Assembly: GCF_000003855.2 (NCBI RefSeq)
Contig: NW_003101677.1
Coordinates: 427,008-491,007, forward strand
Direction of reading: 5' to 3'
Length of the DNA: 64,000 nt
Source of the DNA: Blastomyces gilchristii SLH14081
Taxonomy: Eukaryota; Ascomycota; Eurotiomycetes; Onygenales; Ajellomycetaceae
The notes under the pieces were generated by a model that worked only from the letters and a program-made list of their open reading frames with translations, had not been told where the DNA came from and ran no database searches. A program made the position numbers and the translations under genes. Of this stretch, positions 11,851-26,100 are shown in pieces. Each line of letters opens with the position of its first letter. The first letter of the stretch is position 1.

Positions 11851-12118
11851 TGTCGGAATGGGTGTCACGGATGAATATGTTGGAGACATATGAATCTTAT
11901 GTGTATCAAGATCTGCTTGTTATATTATCCATGCACTATCTAATATATCTATTTCATACAAAAGATAGAGCTATTTATAGTAAAATATATGTGCGAGCCA
12001 AGAGAGCTAGCATAAGTGAGTATTAGATGAGCATTGTAGTAAGCTGATGATGATGAGAAATATAGTAGTAATACAATGTTGATAATATTCAGTAGTGTAT
12101 AACCTCTTTTTCCTGACA
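11851..12118 (-). repeat. copia-1 3' LTR
   Basis: This 268-base LTR is nearly identical to 45434-45701. It is preceded by TSD CTTTC at 11846. On the minus strand a polypurine tract (GAAGAGGGTG, at 12119-12128) sits immediately upstream, marking this as the 3' LTR. Confidence 0.92.
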
Positions 12119-13211
12119 CACCCTCTTCAGTGAATGTAATATGTAAATGAAAAAGTAAATGAAGCTGTAATAAAAAGAGTGTAGATGAATCTGTAGTAAA
12201 AAGAGTGTAGATAAATCTGTAAAGATTATATCAAGATAGATTATTTATTCTGCTTATATCTTGATAATATCTGATATATCAACTAGGCCTAGTATCTTGA
12301 CAAATTCTGTATATTTCTGATATGACAGAGTCTTAGTGAGGCCATTCACTAGCATCTGAGCTGTAGACACTCAATTAACTGTAATATCACTGAATTGAAT
12401 ATATTCTTGAAGCTAGCTTTCATATATATCAATATGATGAAGCTTTGTAGTTATAGAGAAGTCTTCTTTCATAAGAATGTTAACAGTTTGATAATTATTA
12501 CATTGAATACAGATCTTGTAATCAGATTTAAATTAAATATGTTGAAAGAATCTATTTTATTAGATAGACTTCTTATCAGCTTATAAAATAGTAACAAGCT
12601 CAGCTTCAGTGATAGAGATAGTTATAATTATCTATTTATTTAATTTTCAATCAACAGTCTCACTGAATAGTTTGAAGATATATTCTTATATAGAGCAGTA
12701 ATCTGAATTATCTGTAAAAGAGACATTACTGACAGCTTCAATAATATCAGATTTGAGATCAAGTTATAGAGATCTGTCAATATTATTATTATATTAAATA
12801 GTGAGATTGTTTGTATTATATAGATAAGATATCATTTTATTCATCTCTGATAAGTAATATTCTAATGAATTTGTCATGAATATAGCTAGTTTACTCACTG
12901 TATATATAATATCAAAGTGTATCATCACAGCTGAGTAGATACAGAAGCTAATATATTATTAATAATAATGAATTTTTACAGATATAACTGACTTATTAAA
13001 AGACTTTAACAGAGTATCAGTTAGTGAGGTATAGGCCTTACAGATATGTGTGAGATGATATATATTAACTATTTTATCAATATAGGCATTCTGACATAGT
13101 CAGAGCTTCAAGTTGAGATGATTATATATTATTTATATATTGAGAAATCATTTGAAATCTTTCATCTGTCAGATCTTGTAGATGTTTTTAAGACCTTTAA
13201 TTAGTTAATCT

Positions 13212-13489
13212 TGTAAGAAGCCTACGCCGGATAGATTGGTATAATATATAGGTCTTATATAACAAAGAGAAAAACATTAGAGAAGGAAAGAAAGAGAAAG
13301 TGTGAGAATCAGCAATCAGAGTGAATATTTATACGCATATATAGTAGCGTACGCGGTGAAGCTTCAGGGTAGAAGAATAGAAATTCTGTAGATTTTCAGC
13401 TAAGAATTGATGACTGAGAATCAGAAGAGTAGGAATCTGTGAAGTGTAACAGAATAGTTGATATAATTGATCAGGCGCAGCTCATCATA
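13212..13489 (-). repeat. gypsy-1 3' LTR
   Basis: This 278-base LTR pairs with 41064-41341 and is flanked on its left by TSD AATCT. A polypurine tract (AAAAGAGGGGGCTA on the minus strand, 13491-13504) adjoins it. It has lost most CpG sites still present in the 5' LTR. Confidence 0.92.
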
Positions 13490-16140
13490 TTAGCCCCCTC
13501 TTTTCAGAAGTGATATAGAATCACAGATGTGTAGTTCCCATCAGTCAAGAGCTGCTGTCTTGAATAACACAGAGCTCAGAGTTCAGGTCAGGCAATCATA
13601 GCTAATTCATTTCACAAGATATTGTCAGCTGCAGCTGCAGAATCTCTTATTGAGAATATCTTCAATCTCTCACTTAAGTTCATTGTCATCTTCTATGATC
13701 TCTGATAACTGTTAATCAGAAGTCAGTTGAGAAGAGAATGAGTCAGTAATGACATGACAGAGTAAGCTTATATAAAAGACATTATAAATCTCTGATGATG
13801 TATTAAGACAGTAATTATGACTGTCTAGAACTTCTATCACTTTATATTTAATATGATGATAATTCAGTGTACAAGATGAATATGTGATTTATATATTCTT
13901 AAGATTCAATCACATCAGGTCTTCTATCTTGTATTACTCAGTGAGATCTTAGTGAATATTAGTTTAATCTTCTTAATTCTGTTTAGCACTCATTATAAAG
14001 ACTTCTGCTCAGTCACAGATATTTTAAAACTTCATCACTATATTGTCAGTGATCTGAATCAGACTGCAGAGATTCAGTGTGAAGTGTGTAATCTTTAGAA
14101 GATTCAATACTTTCATGTGATATTCATATATGAGAAAGAACAGGCTTATATCTGTTAAAACAGCATCTCAGTTATTGATAGTAACTTCAGTATATAGAAG
14201 AAGATTATATCAATCATCTTATAAATAGTTGCAGAACTTATAAAGATAATTCTTCATAGTCTAAATTGTTCATTCTGACATATCATCAGTCTTGAGATGA
14301 TAGACAGTTAACAGATAGTGTATAATCTTGAGAACTTGACAGATTCTTGTTCAGAGAGTACTCATAAATTAATAACTCTGATTCAATACTATAGATTTCA
14401 GCAATTCATACATTTAATAGAATGAGCTTTATAGAAAAGCTTCAGTGACTTGTTCAGTATTTATCTTGTTATAAGATTTCAATATTACATCTTTACTCAA
14501 TCAGTTCATAATAATCAGAATGTTTTTATAACTCTTACTCTCAGAGAGATCAACAGTAAAGTCAATTATTATATCTCATCAGATTCTATTAGAGATATTA
14601 AGTGATTTCAGCAGATCTTTTCTACAGTTCTTTCATAAGATAATAAAAGAACAATGATTGCAGTTTCAGACAAAACATCTGATGTTATTTAATATCTCAG
14701 ATCAGTAGAATTCTCAAGAGATTATTCAGTACAGTTGTTCATAGTCTGAATACTCAGTTATACATGAATTATACATCTCTTGTATTATTCAGATATATAA
14801 GAGTTCAGAGTGAGAGACTCAGCATTATTCATAAAATTACAGAGTATTACTGTCATCTATTGAACATTCTGAGATGTCAGTCTTTATATGTAATTCTGAA
14901 GAGAATTGAGATACTTCTTGTTGTACTGCTTCAGTGAGAGTTTGAAGAAGTTTATCAGCCTGAGCTGCTGTATATCACAGTTTATTCAGTGTAGAAGAAG
15001 TGAAGATATCAGTATCAGTTCAAAAAGAGAGTGTTTTAATCAGAGCAGTATGTATAGTGCTATAAGTGATCTTATCATGATTAACTAATATCTTCAGGTT
15101 CAAGAGTCAGTGTTCTCAATTCATTCAGCACATGTCTGTTATATCAGCTAGCATATCTTGTTCTCATTATAAGAGTGCATCTGTTATTGAGTTCTGACTG
15201 CTGAGGCAGTAGTGTATTATAAAATGAAAGCAGCTTAGAAACTCAGATTATTGTATCTATCATTCAATGAGTTTATAGATAGTTGTGAATAGACTGACTG
15301 TGTGACCGTGTCTGAGATCAGAATCAAACTTTACAGTTGTCACATTGCCTAAAAGCATTACTTCTGGTCATGATTTGTGTTCATCACATTGATCTCAAAT
15401 CATGTTATTTCAAATATTAAAGATCTCAGATTCACTTTTCAAATAAAAATCTAGTCTCAGATAAAGAATATGTTTGAATTCTTAGTTACATTTTCATTCT
15501 GATCTCATTATTAAGAATGGCATCAAATGAAATTATGAAATCATTTCTCACTTACATAATATCATAATATAGTGCTTATTTGTTGAAAATTCAACAGAGA
15601 GTGTTATTAAATATCATTACTTTTCTGAACACAGATCATAATTCATATAATTTTAATTATGAAAAAAACATAAAATACAAAAAAAAATAAAAAACAAAAA
15701 ACAAAACAAATACAAGAAAAAATCACAATAAAAAAAAAAAGAAAAGAAAAAGAAAAAAACAAAAAATAAAAATAAAAAAAAATCAAGATCACAGAGCTGT
15801 AGCACTCTTAAAATACTTACTTCTCAGAGTCTTTACAATGTTTATTATCAATCATGTATCTCTCACAGTGAGAGTAACACAGCTGTGATGAGTCATTGTC
15901 TTAACATTATCTAATAAATAATCAGTATATATCTGTATAAATGTGAATAATTAGAAAATATACACTTAAAAAGTGTGGTCAGAGTGAACTCTGCTGCCAC
16001 TTGAATAGTATCAAGAGCAGAATACTGAAATTGATGATTTCACTCATTGATTTCATGAACAAGGTGTGTGAAGATGATCTTGAGAAATATAAGATTCTCT
16101 GACTTCTGATAAAAATGAATCTCATGAAGAAACTCTATTT

Positions 16141-16407
16141 TCATAATATCAGAGACTGAGTGTTATTAAAAAGCATTACTTTCATGCAATGCACATGCAC
16201 TTACTGCAGTGATTCATTCTCTATGCATGTAGCTGAGGATTGTGACTTTTTCATGCTGCACAGCTCTTTCTGAAATGCTGCTGTCAGTTTGCAACTCATG
16301 CAGTCTTTCAGTTCAGCATGCACTGCATGTATGCAGCTCTGTGTGCTGGGACTGTGTTGATCATTATAGTCTGGCATGATACTCACTTTTTGCAAGCTAT
16401 GTTTCAT
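16141..16407 (-). pseudogene. Coding-like remnant inside hAT copy B (minus strand)
   Basis: An ATG at 16405-16407 opens a 68-residue frame (MKHSLQKVSIMPDY...) with Cys and Ser richness, ending near 16201 at a TAA overlapping GTAAGT. That GTAAGT could be a splice donor, with the gene continuing toward 15800. I do not recognise the product. It lies inside the hAT boundaries but outside the transposase. It could also be fortuitous, because the element is strongly mutated. Confidence 0.25.
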
Positions 16408-16978
16408 TTGAAAGAGGAGAAGAGAAGATACAACTGTTGTTTTATTAAGAAGAGAATGAATAATTAGTATTATTGAATTAATTTAATTCATCTGTATTTA
16501 AAATTTAATTAGTCTATACTCTTTAATTTGAGGGTTTCTATGAGTGTTTTAATAGTTTTCATATCAGCTTGAACTTAGTGATGAGTTGAAGAAGAAGAGA
16601 AAAGAGAGAAGAAAGAAATGAGAATAACTTATCTTTATAATATGAAAACAGAGAATTACTGCAATCATTCTCTCTAGCAACAAAGATCTGTTTTCTGCAT
16701 GTATCTCTCATATGATAAATGTATATAAAGAATATCAATAGTGCATGTATTGAATAAAGATAATGTTGCTATATAATACTATAGCTATTTCTATACATCT
16801 CTGAAAGCTGTTAATAGTTTCTTTATCTCTTTATATTTAATAAGTCAATAATATATTCTGATGCACTTCTTCTTTCATCATCATCATCATCATTATCATT
16901 ATCATTATTATTATTATCATTATTATATCATTGTCTGCTTTTACTCCTCTCTCAACACTTATTAAAATCAATCATGTT

Positions 16979-17790
16979 ATTCCTCTTCAAATATTCTGTG
17001 ATTCTGCGGACCATGAAGGCGCGTGAGCACTATCACAGATTGAAGAGAGAGAAGAAGAAGGTGTTTAAGCACAGAGAGATAGATTATAAGACATGTTATA
17101 ATATCTTGAAGAGACTCTGTAAAAAAGTAGAATGATAATAATTTTAAGTAACACTTCTGATAGATTTAGACTGAACTAAGTATAGAAATAATGCAGATGA
17201 TGCTGCCTGTGAGAGATTGAAAAAGAAGATAGTGAAGAGTCTCATGTAGCAGCAGTGAGATCAGGAGAAGTTCTGAGAATGATTTAAGACTAAGATAAAG
17301 AGAGAGAGAGAGAAGAAGAGTGTTACTGTAAATAAGCAGTGACAGAAGAAGATTAAGAAGATATTAAAGTGAGAGATAAAGAAGTCAAAACTGATAAGTT
17401 TTTTATTAAGAGGTAATGATTTTTGATAATACTTCTATTCTCTAATTGATTAGCAGAAGCTGGCAGAGGAGAGAATTGAGGCCTTGTTCAGGTCTTGAAT
17501 GTGCTTCATGATTCAGAATATTGAGAAGGCAGTTCTGCTCTCTGAGCATGCTAATCTGCTTACTGCTGAGATGAAACCTGAGACAGCAGATCAGAAAATG
17601 TGAGATTTTGAGATACAGGTTGACCTGGCTGAGAGAGAGCAGTGAGAACCCTTCTCTGAGAAGACAGTAGAGAGAGATTTTGAGATGATTATCACCTCAG
17701 ATGAGAAGAAGAAGAAGGAGAATAAGAATGAGAAATAAATTATGAAGAATGATGAGAAGAATGAGAAAGAGAAAAAAGATAATGAGTAGA
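16979..17790 (+). pseudogene. Intron-containing basic coiled-coil gene inside hAT copy B
   Basis: From the ATG at 17013 the plus strand reads a very basic helical protein (MKARE.YHRLKREKKKVFK). Two intron-like interruptions follow: about 17127-17163 (GTAGAATG ... GATAG) and about 17412-17460 (GTAATG ... CTAATTGATTAG), the latter a textbook fungal intron joining RG to QKLAEERIEALF. The last exon is acidic and helical (KAVLLSEHANLLTAEMKPET) and ends Lys/Glu-rich before 17790. In-frame TGA/TAG codons are few compared with the neighbouring transposase. I do not recognise the family. Being inside the TSD-bounded element, it is cargo or a second element gene. A host exon captured by the transposon is an alternative. 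Confidence 0.45.
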
Positions 17791-20700
17791 AAAAGTTTTT
17801 TTCTTTTTATATTAGTTAGTTATAAGTTTGTAACTATTAGTTAATAATTGAAATTAATTTTGAGTTTTCAAAAATTATTATACAAGTTATAATCAATTAT
17901 CAATATCAGGAATAATATATATATATATATTCAACTATCATATCACTATAATGTATAAGTATCAACATTTTTTCAATATTGATATTCACAATATTAATAT
18001 ATTTTTAATGATATTATCTAATAATGTAATTTGATAACACTCTCTTTTATAATATTAATATATTTCAAGAAATATGATAGAGATTAATCAAGATTGTTTA
18101 TTTACTTTTATACATTGATAATATTCAATCTGAGTTAGTACTAAAATTATAACTAAGCTAAGAAAGAAGATTATTTTCTCTTATATTAATTCTTCTTACA
18201 CACATCAGTGATCAGTTATTGAAAATAAATTATTATCTTTCTTAAATTATTATCATGTCTTCTGAATTCACTTCTTTCACTTCTTTTACTTCTATTGAAG
18301 ATTTACAAACTCTTCAAGAAATCACTGTGAATCACAAAGTCTATATTATTTACAATTCAACACAGAATACTCTCTTTTAATCATGATGAATGATTACTTC
18401 ATTCTTCACATCTGATTTCAGGTCACAAAATTTATGAAAAACTCAACACAAACACTGAGATGAACTATGAAATAATTATCAACAGATTGTATTATTGATT
18501 ACTGAAGAGTCATCTCTCTGCTACAATCACTGCAACTTTATTCAGAAACATTTATCATGAACTGGTCATAACTTTCAAGAAATTTCCTGATATCTGAAGT
18601 CATCAGAATACAGACAATAAAAGAAAAATAATCAGAAAATTACTACTGAGCTGGTAAGTTACTCTATCAGATAATAATTTTTAGTAATACTAACTTTCTA
18701 ATTTGAAGAAAATCATGTGAAAATGATTATGTATCAGTACTCTGATTTCACAACTCTCATCTGATAACTTCTGTGAATAATTACTTCATATATATATATC
18801 TCTGAATCTTTCTCTTTGATTAATTGAAAACCCTGAATTCTGAACACTTCTTCAAATGCTTAATTCAAATCTTCATATTTTACATTGATTCTGTCTTCAG
18901 TTCAACCTTGAGATATACTATAAAGTCAATATACAATATCTAGAATCAGAGTTGAAGAATCATCAAAGAGTGTCTCTCATAGTGAATACATAAACTAGTA
19001 CAAATAATCTTGCATTTATAAGAGTTACATGTTATTACATTGATGAGAACTGAACTTATCAAGAGACATTAATTGAATTTGAATCATTGATCAGTAGTCA
19101 TACTGGGAATTATATAACAGAGATATTAATAACTGTGATTAAAAATGACTATTAAGATATTAGTCTCAGTCTTCTTACAATTACAACTGATAATGCTGTG
19201 AATAACTACACTATAATGAACAGCTTGAAGCAAAAATTGGCTTTGCATTCCTGAAATGATAAACAAGGTCATATCCTCTGCATTGCTCATGTGATTCAAC
19301 TTGTGATACAAACACTGATAAAGAATCTTAATATTGAGATGAAGAATAATGAGATAACTGATTCTTGAGATAAGAATAAGATGAAAGTGATTACTCAAGT
19401 AACTTTTACATTCACTTTGTAAAAGATAATGTTTTTTAATAACACTTTTTAATATTGCTTTTTGATAATGCTTTTTAATAATACTACTGTTAATTTTAAA
19501 TAGATTGACTAATAATTTAAATATCACAGATTTGAAACATTGCTAATGTGATTTGTACCTCTTCTAAATAACAACAATGATTTCATGATATTCAATAAAT
19601 AAATAAATCAGTCACATCACTGAATATGATACAGAATGTTAGAATATGATGAAGTTTAATATATAAGATGACTGTTCAGACTCTTTGATTGTATCAGATG
19701 ATTAATCATTGAGTGCAACACTCTGATCAGAAAAAGATCCAGATATTGAAACTTTCTGATATGAAGTGAACTCAGTTGAAATATGTGATTGATTTCCTGT
19801 TTCAGTTTTATAAGATAACAAAGACAGTCTCAATCACTTATACATCAATACTGCAGTCAGTCTGATGAGTGTATAACAGTTTATTTACTCATCTTGAGAA
19901 GCAGTTGAATCACTCAAAAAGAAATTCAGTCTGGAATAATACTATAGCACAGGCTATTATTACTGTAAGAAATAAACTGATATATTACTACAGTAAAACT
20001 GAACAATCTTTTACAGAGTACTATACTATAGCAGCTCTACTAGATCTCTTCTGTTGAGTTAATATTTACACTTCTCAAGATTGAACAGAGAAGAAATGAG
20101 ACTTGTATATTAAATTAGTCTGAGACTACTACAATGCTAACTATGAGAGATTTGAATGAGCAGATGTTTAAGATGTGAAGACAGTGAAATACAATTCTCT
20201 AGTAAGTAATGATTTTTGATAACACTTCATATCTTATAGAACTATAATACTAACTTTGAAACAGAACTTACATACATTGATTGCAACTGAAAATCAGACA
20301 AAACTATATACTTATAAAACTGAATTTGATTGCTATCTTCAAGATAATCTGATGAATTTACATGCTAAATCAATTCTAAAGTTATGAAAAATTGTTGAGA
20401 GTATATATTCAACTGTTGCACTGATGATGTGTGATATTCTGATAATTTCATTAGCAGGGGTGAGAATGAAGTGAAAGTTCAACTCAAGTCAAGATATTTG
20501 TTCCTATCACTGAGAACAATTACAAGAAGAAATAATCAAGAAACTCATGATTGTAAAACATGGAATTATCAGACAGTTTAATACCTCTGATCACAGTATA
20601 TCAAAGAAGTGTAGTTTTCATGAGAAAGTGAAGAATAAACTTGCACAAGAATGTATTTAGTTGTTTCATGAGTGTTATCAATAATTGTTATCAAATTCTG

Positions 20701-22863
20701 ATTATATAAGCAATCACTGAATGAACTGAATGAGACTGATTTTGATCTTCAGTCTCAGTCTCATTCTGATTTTGAAAGAATGATCATCTTTCATAGTTTA
20801 TTCTGAGAAATTACTCTCATTTCACTGTTCTTGAATTAAATCTGGTCATTTTTCATGCCATTTCTCTCAGAAATGATTCATTTTCAGATTTTTTTGAGGC
20901 TTGGTCCTGGTGGGACTCACGCCAAGAAATGTATGAGATCAGAGCAAATGAGATCAAATGTGAAATTCATGGTCCCGCCGGCCAGTCTAGTTGTGAAGTA
21001 TTTAAGATTCTTATAATCTGTAATTATCTCAAATTCAGAGACACTTCAGAGTTCAGAGTCTCATTCTTTTAAACAGTGTATGATTATAAGAAGTTTCTTA
21101 TCATAGATCTTATAATTGTATTCAGCAGGACTCAGGTTCTTAGATATGAAGATGTATGATTGTAAGACATCTTTATTATTATATTACAATATAGCTTCTT
21201 CTATAATATAGTCAGAGAAATCAGCTTTAATAACTGTCTCACAATCAGAATTGAATATTATCAGTAGAGAGATATTAATAAATATCTTCTTTATCTATAT
21301 AAATGCAGCTTCAGTATCTGCTGATCATTGAAATACTGAGTTCTTCTTAGTGAGTTTTATAAGTGATCTCACAATATCTGAGAAGTTTTATATAAATTAC
21401 TAATAGAAGTTAGTGAATTCAATGAAGCTTCATACATCTTTCACAGTATATAAAGCTTCTTATTCAAGAATGACAGAGATCTTCTCAGAATTTATTTGAA
21501 TTTTCTTACCAGCTTCTATGATGAAATCTAAGTATTTAGTACTTTTAACTTTGAAATCACACTTGTCAATATCAATTAATAGTCCTGCTTCTTATAGTTA
21601 TTGTAATACTCTTTATACATACTCTTGATATTCTTTTCTGAATTCATCAGTGAAGATGAGAATATCATCTAGATAAGCAGATACAAACTTATTAAGAAAA
21701 TCTCAGAGTACTCAGTTGATATACTTCTGAAATATACTAAGAGTGTTAGTCAGTTTAAAGAGTGTGACTACTTATTCAAAGAAATTATAACATGTTCAGA
21801 ATGCTGTAAGCTATTTATCTTCTTCAGTGATACAAATCTTATAAAATATGATGATGATATCTAGCTTTGTAAATCATTGAGCTCATCTGATATATACTAG
21901 GATTTCATTGATAAGAGATAAGAAATAACAATCTTTCTTTATCAATCTGTTCAGATCTCAGTAGTTCACACAGAATCAGAGTTCTTCACCTGGTTTCTTT
22001 GCAAAGAGAATAGAGACTGTGATGAAAGAATTACTAATATGTATGAATTCTTTATTCAATAGATTATTGAGTGTCTTTTGAAGAAGAAGGAGTTCATCTC
22101 AGAACATGTTATAAAGAGAGTCTTATAACAGTTCAGAGTTCTTATCATTCTTCTTCTTTAACTTGATACTGTGATTCACTTCAGAACCTCATAAGAGAGA
22201 TATATTCATAATATTATCTTATCAGAAGATATCTAGATATTCATGATATTATTGAAAGAGTTTCATATAAGAATCTGTTATTATAATACAGAATAACTTT
22301 TCTAGAGTCTTTTTAATATCAGTCAGACTGATGAAATAGATTGTTACATAATTCTGCTATCAGCAACTTCTTTTTTGAAGTATTTTATACACATTAACAG
22401 AGATCTGTATCAGATTCATGATCTTGTAAATGTCATCTTCATGAATTCTATTATTATTAGAGAATATCAAGCTTCTGTTTCAAGTGTTCAATAAGATGCC
22501 TTGTTCAGATAGTTAGACAAGTTCTAATACAAGATTGTAATCAAGATTATTAACTTCATATACATAGATATCTTCATATTAATGTCCTCTCATATCTATA
22601 GTCAGCTTCACTATGTAATGAGTACAAATGTCTTTTGAATCATCAAATTCTGTGAGAAGTCAGAGTTTTGATAAGAAGATACACTGAAGATTATAACATC
22701 TTACAACTGAAGATTTTATCATTGCATAGTAACATAGATCACTGTCTATCATGACTTTCATATTATACATGTTATCAATCACAGTAGATACAAGAATTGT
22801 ATTCATTGTTATTTTCTCTTCAAATCATTGTCATCTGATCTCTTCAAGCTTCTGTTTGTGAAT

Positions 22864-23121
22864 TGTAAGAAATCCCGCTCCTCGCGGATCCTTTACCTCT
22901 ATTTCTATCTCTCATGTAACTAATAGGGCTAGCGGCCCTTGACTACACACAACTATATAGACTGGAGTTCACAAATACTATTCATAACTCAGCTTGAATA
23001 CTATTATATATTTAATCTCTACATTTTATCTTTCTATCATGAATACTTCTAGTAGTTAATAGTATATATTATGCCAAGCTGCAAACATCTGAATAATTGC
23101 CTGTAAGCACTTATTCTTATA
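22864..23121 (+). repeat. gypsy-2 5' LTR
   Basis: This 258-base LTR starts TGTAAGAAATCCCGCTCC and ends TTCTTATA. It keeps several CpG sites (near 22874-22888) that the 3' LTR has lost. Confidence 0.9.
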
Positions 23122-26100
23122 TTTCAAGCTCAGTCAGTCAGCAACTATCTGTTATGACTGAAAGAACTAGAAACTCATATACTTCAATCTCTGTGAACTC
23201 TACTGCAGACACTCAGAAGCAGCCATCTGAATTATGAATAACTCTCATAAAAGAAGTCTCAGAGAACTTATTAATTACTTACAGAACATCATTTTCTGTA
23301 TCTGTGACAGAGAAACTCTCTGAACTCATGAATAAATCAATCTTAGTGAAGAACATTCTTGAGTATCTTCTATGAGATCAAGCTATTTTTCTATAAGAAA
23401 TGCTTACTATCTGTAAACACTCTTAAACTGAGTCTCTAGACATGATCTTCAGAGATACTTATAAACTGAAAAGAAACTTTCTTAAGCTGTGATCACTTAA
23501 GACTACTTATTGAATCACAATCTATAAAAGCTTTTGCAAGTTTGTATTTGAAATTGACTTACAAGCCTGACTATGTAATATGAAAGATGAAGAAGCTGTC
23601 ATCTATATAATAACAGACCTCTATTACACTGAAGTCAAGAACTGACTGAATTATCTAGAGAATAATCATGAGAGATTCTACTGATCTGTTCTCAAGACCT
23701 ATCTAGAGAATAAGTTAAGAGACTCTGCAAGTCAGACAGAGAACACCTGAACTGCAATCATTAATATTAGAAAAAGAGGTAAGAAATTTAATAAAGACTA
23801 CTCACAGCACTTCATGAAATTGTGATATAAATTAAGATCTGTGAAAACAGAGTTCTGAAATAAGACCTGAATAATAATATTTATAAAGAGACTGAATAAA
23901 GATATACAGAACAAGCTTATTGAGTAAGACTCTAAGTTCTTGACTCTGAAGAAACTGATGACTCTCATTCACTACTTACAGATCACTGTAAGAGTCACAG
24001 ATCTGTGAAGAGTAAATCACTGATCAGCTCTGCAAGAGTCAGAACAACAGAGAACAGGTTTATCAGAAAAAGATGATAAGATATAGAGAGATTCATGTCT
24101 GACTGCTGAGTAGAGAGAGAGAGCTTTATAAGCTCTTATAAATAGAGTGTATAATAGAGAGATTAAGAAAAAGAGACTCTGCTTTATCTATTTTAAATCA
24201 GAATATCTCTGTACAAACTGTTCAGACAAACTAAAATAGAAATTTAAGAAGTTATGAACAGAGTCAGCAACAGTCTTCTTAAGAGTCTTAAAGCTGACAC
24301 CTGAATCTGTTACTTCTTCAATGAAAATGCTTGCTTATAGAGAGAGACTGTACTGTAGTACTGCTACTCTACAAGCATGAGAAGTATTAATAAACTCAGA
24401 ATCTCAGGTCACTGTGATATCTCTAAAGCTTACAGAGTGAATGAGCTGAAAGATGAAAACTGAGAACCTGCTCTTATAATAAGCAGAGTGTGAGAACTCA
24501 GATCTGAGAACTGAGAGACTTATAAGAGTCATTTTTGAATTGCAAGATCTCTCTGAAATCTGAAGAAGATTTGTAGAAACTGTGATTATCACAGATATTA
24601 CAGATAACATGTACTTGAGACTTGTATAACTTCAAAGACACAATTCATATATAGCTATCTATGAGTCAGGTTTATACTTCTGATCAGTGTTGACAGACTC
24701 ACTTACAGAGATAGAATCAGTTGATGCTGTAGAGTTAATTAGAGAAGATAAGCTCATCTATATAATAACTTTATAAGTGTCTGAGAATCTCACAGTTATA
24801 AAAACTGAGCTTTAAATATCAGAGAAATACTGAGATCTTATAGAGATGTTCAGCTTAGCAAAGACAGCTGAGCTTCTCTCTCACTGTGAGAAGAATCTGA
24901 TAATAGATTTGATAGAAGAGTAGAAACTCTTCTGAGAATTAATCTATAAGCTCTCTCATTACAAGACAGAGGTCTTGTGAATCTATGTAAAGAAGAATCT
25001 GAAGAATGACTTTATCTAATCTTCATAGATCTTTATAAAAGCCTCTGTAATATTCATAAAGAAGAAGGATGAAGATCTCAGATTATATATAGATTATTAT
25101 AATCTGAACTTCAAGATAATAAAGAGCTGCTACTCTCTGTCTCTGATTGAGAATGTGATCAATCATCTTATAAGAGCTGTTATATTCACACAACTGAATA
25201 TGATTAATGTATATACATAACTGTGAATACAGTCTGAGAATGAATGAAATACTGTCTTTAGAACTGCACTGAGATTATTTAAATATCTAATAATATCTTT
25301 TAATCTGACTAATACTTCTGCAGCATTTCAGTCTTTCATTAATAAAACACTTTATATATATCTGAATGTCTTTATAATAATATATCTAAATAATGTGATG
25401 ATGTACTTTATGAAGAAGAAAGAATACACTGAGTATGTATAAAGTATATTAAAGATCTTAGATAAGATAGAACTGTATATTAAGCTTACAAAGTATAACT
25501 TCAGTGTCTACTGAATCAATTTCCTAGAATATATAATCACTGTAGATAATATTCAGATAAAATCTTCACAGATTAAAACTATTCTATTATAACTGAAGTT
25601 AACTAGTATTTATAAGATTCAGATCTTTCTGAGTTTTGTAAATTTCTATAGATGATTTATCTTTGCATTTATAAGAATCTTCTTGACTCTTACAGACATG
25701 CTGAAGAATGAAAATAAGAAGAAGTTATTCTATAAATGAAGAATAAAAAGATTATTGAGAAGAGAGAACTGTAAGAACTTTCTTATTTCAGAAGCTCACA
25801 GAGTCTTTGTAAGATTGAAACAGATATTTATAGATACAGTGATGCTGTTTCACTTTAATCTCTTACTCTTAATCAGATTAAAGACAGATGTCTTCTTCTT
25901 TACAATTTCAGAAATAGTCTTATAACTACAGTTAAATAAGAACTGAGTTTCAGTAGCCTTTTTCTTATGAAAAATACAACTTATGAAGATCAACTATAAC
26001 ATTCATAATCAGAAGCTTCTTATAATAGTAAAATTCTTTCATCACTGATATTACTACTTTAAGAGTCTTATAACAGTGATTATTATTAGAACTGATTATA

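Larger units (their letters stand above)
15290..20989 (+). mobile_element. Complete hAT transposon copy B (5.7 kb) with extra gene cassette
   Basis: The boundaries are exact. An 8-bp duplication GTTGTGAA (15282-15289 and 20990-20997) fits the hAT nTnnnnAn rule. The termini are TAGACTGACTG (left) and, reverse-complemented, TAGACTGGCCG (right). Removing the element restores the gypsy-1 RNase H frame across the site. The transposase lies in the right half, from about 18258 (MSSEFTSFTSFTSIED) to about 20650. It keeps RNKLIYYYSKTEQSFTEYY with AALLD at 19950-20055 and the hAT dimerisation block near 20400-20600 (VALMMCDIL.ISLAGV, then KFNSSQDICS). The first 2.7 kb is not transposase and holds other coding remnants. 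The frame is riddled with stops, so this copy is inactive. Confidence 0.92.

Noticed and set aside
19126..19527. Minus-strand 133-residue open frame in the hAT element
   Set aside because: It is antisense to the recognisable transposase, and its Ile/Leu/Tyr-heavy composition is what AT-enriched DNA gives by chance.
22860..22864. A 5-bp duplication for gypsy-2
   Set aside because: With LTRs starting at TG only GAAT (4 bp) is duplicated; GAATT works only if the first LTR base is shared, so I report 4 bp with that caveat.
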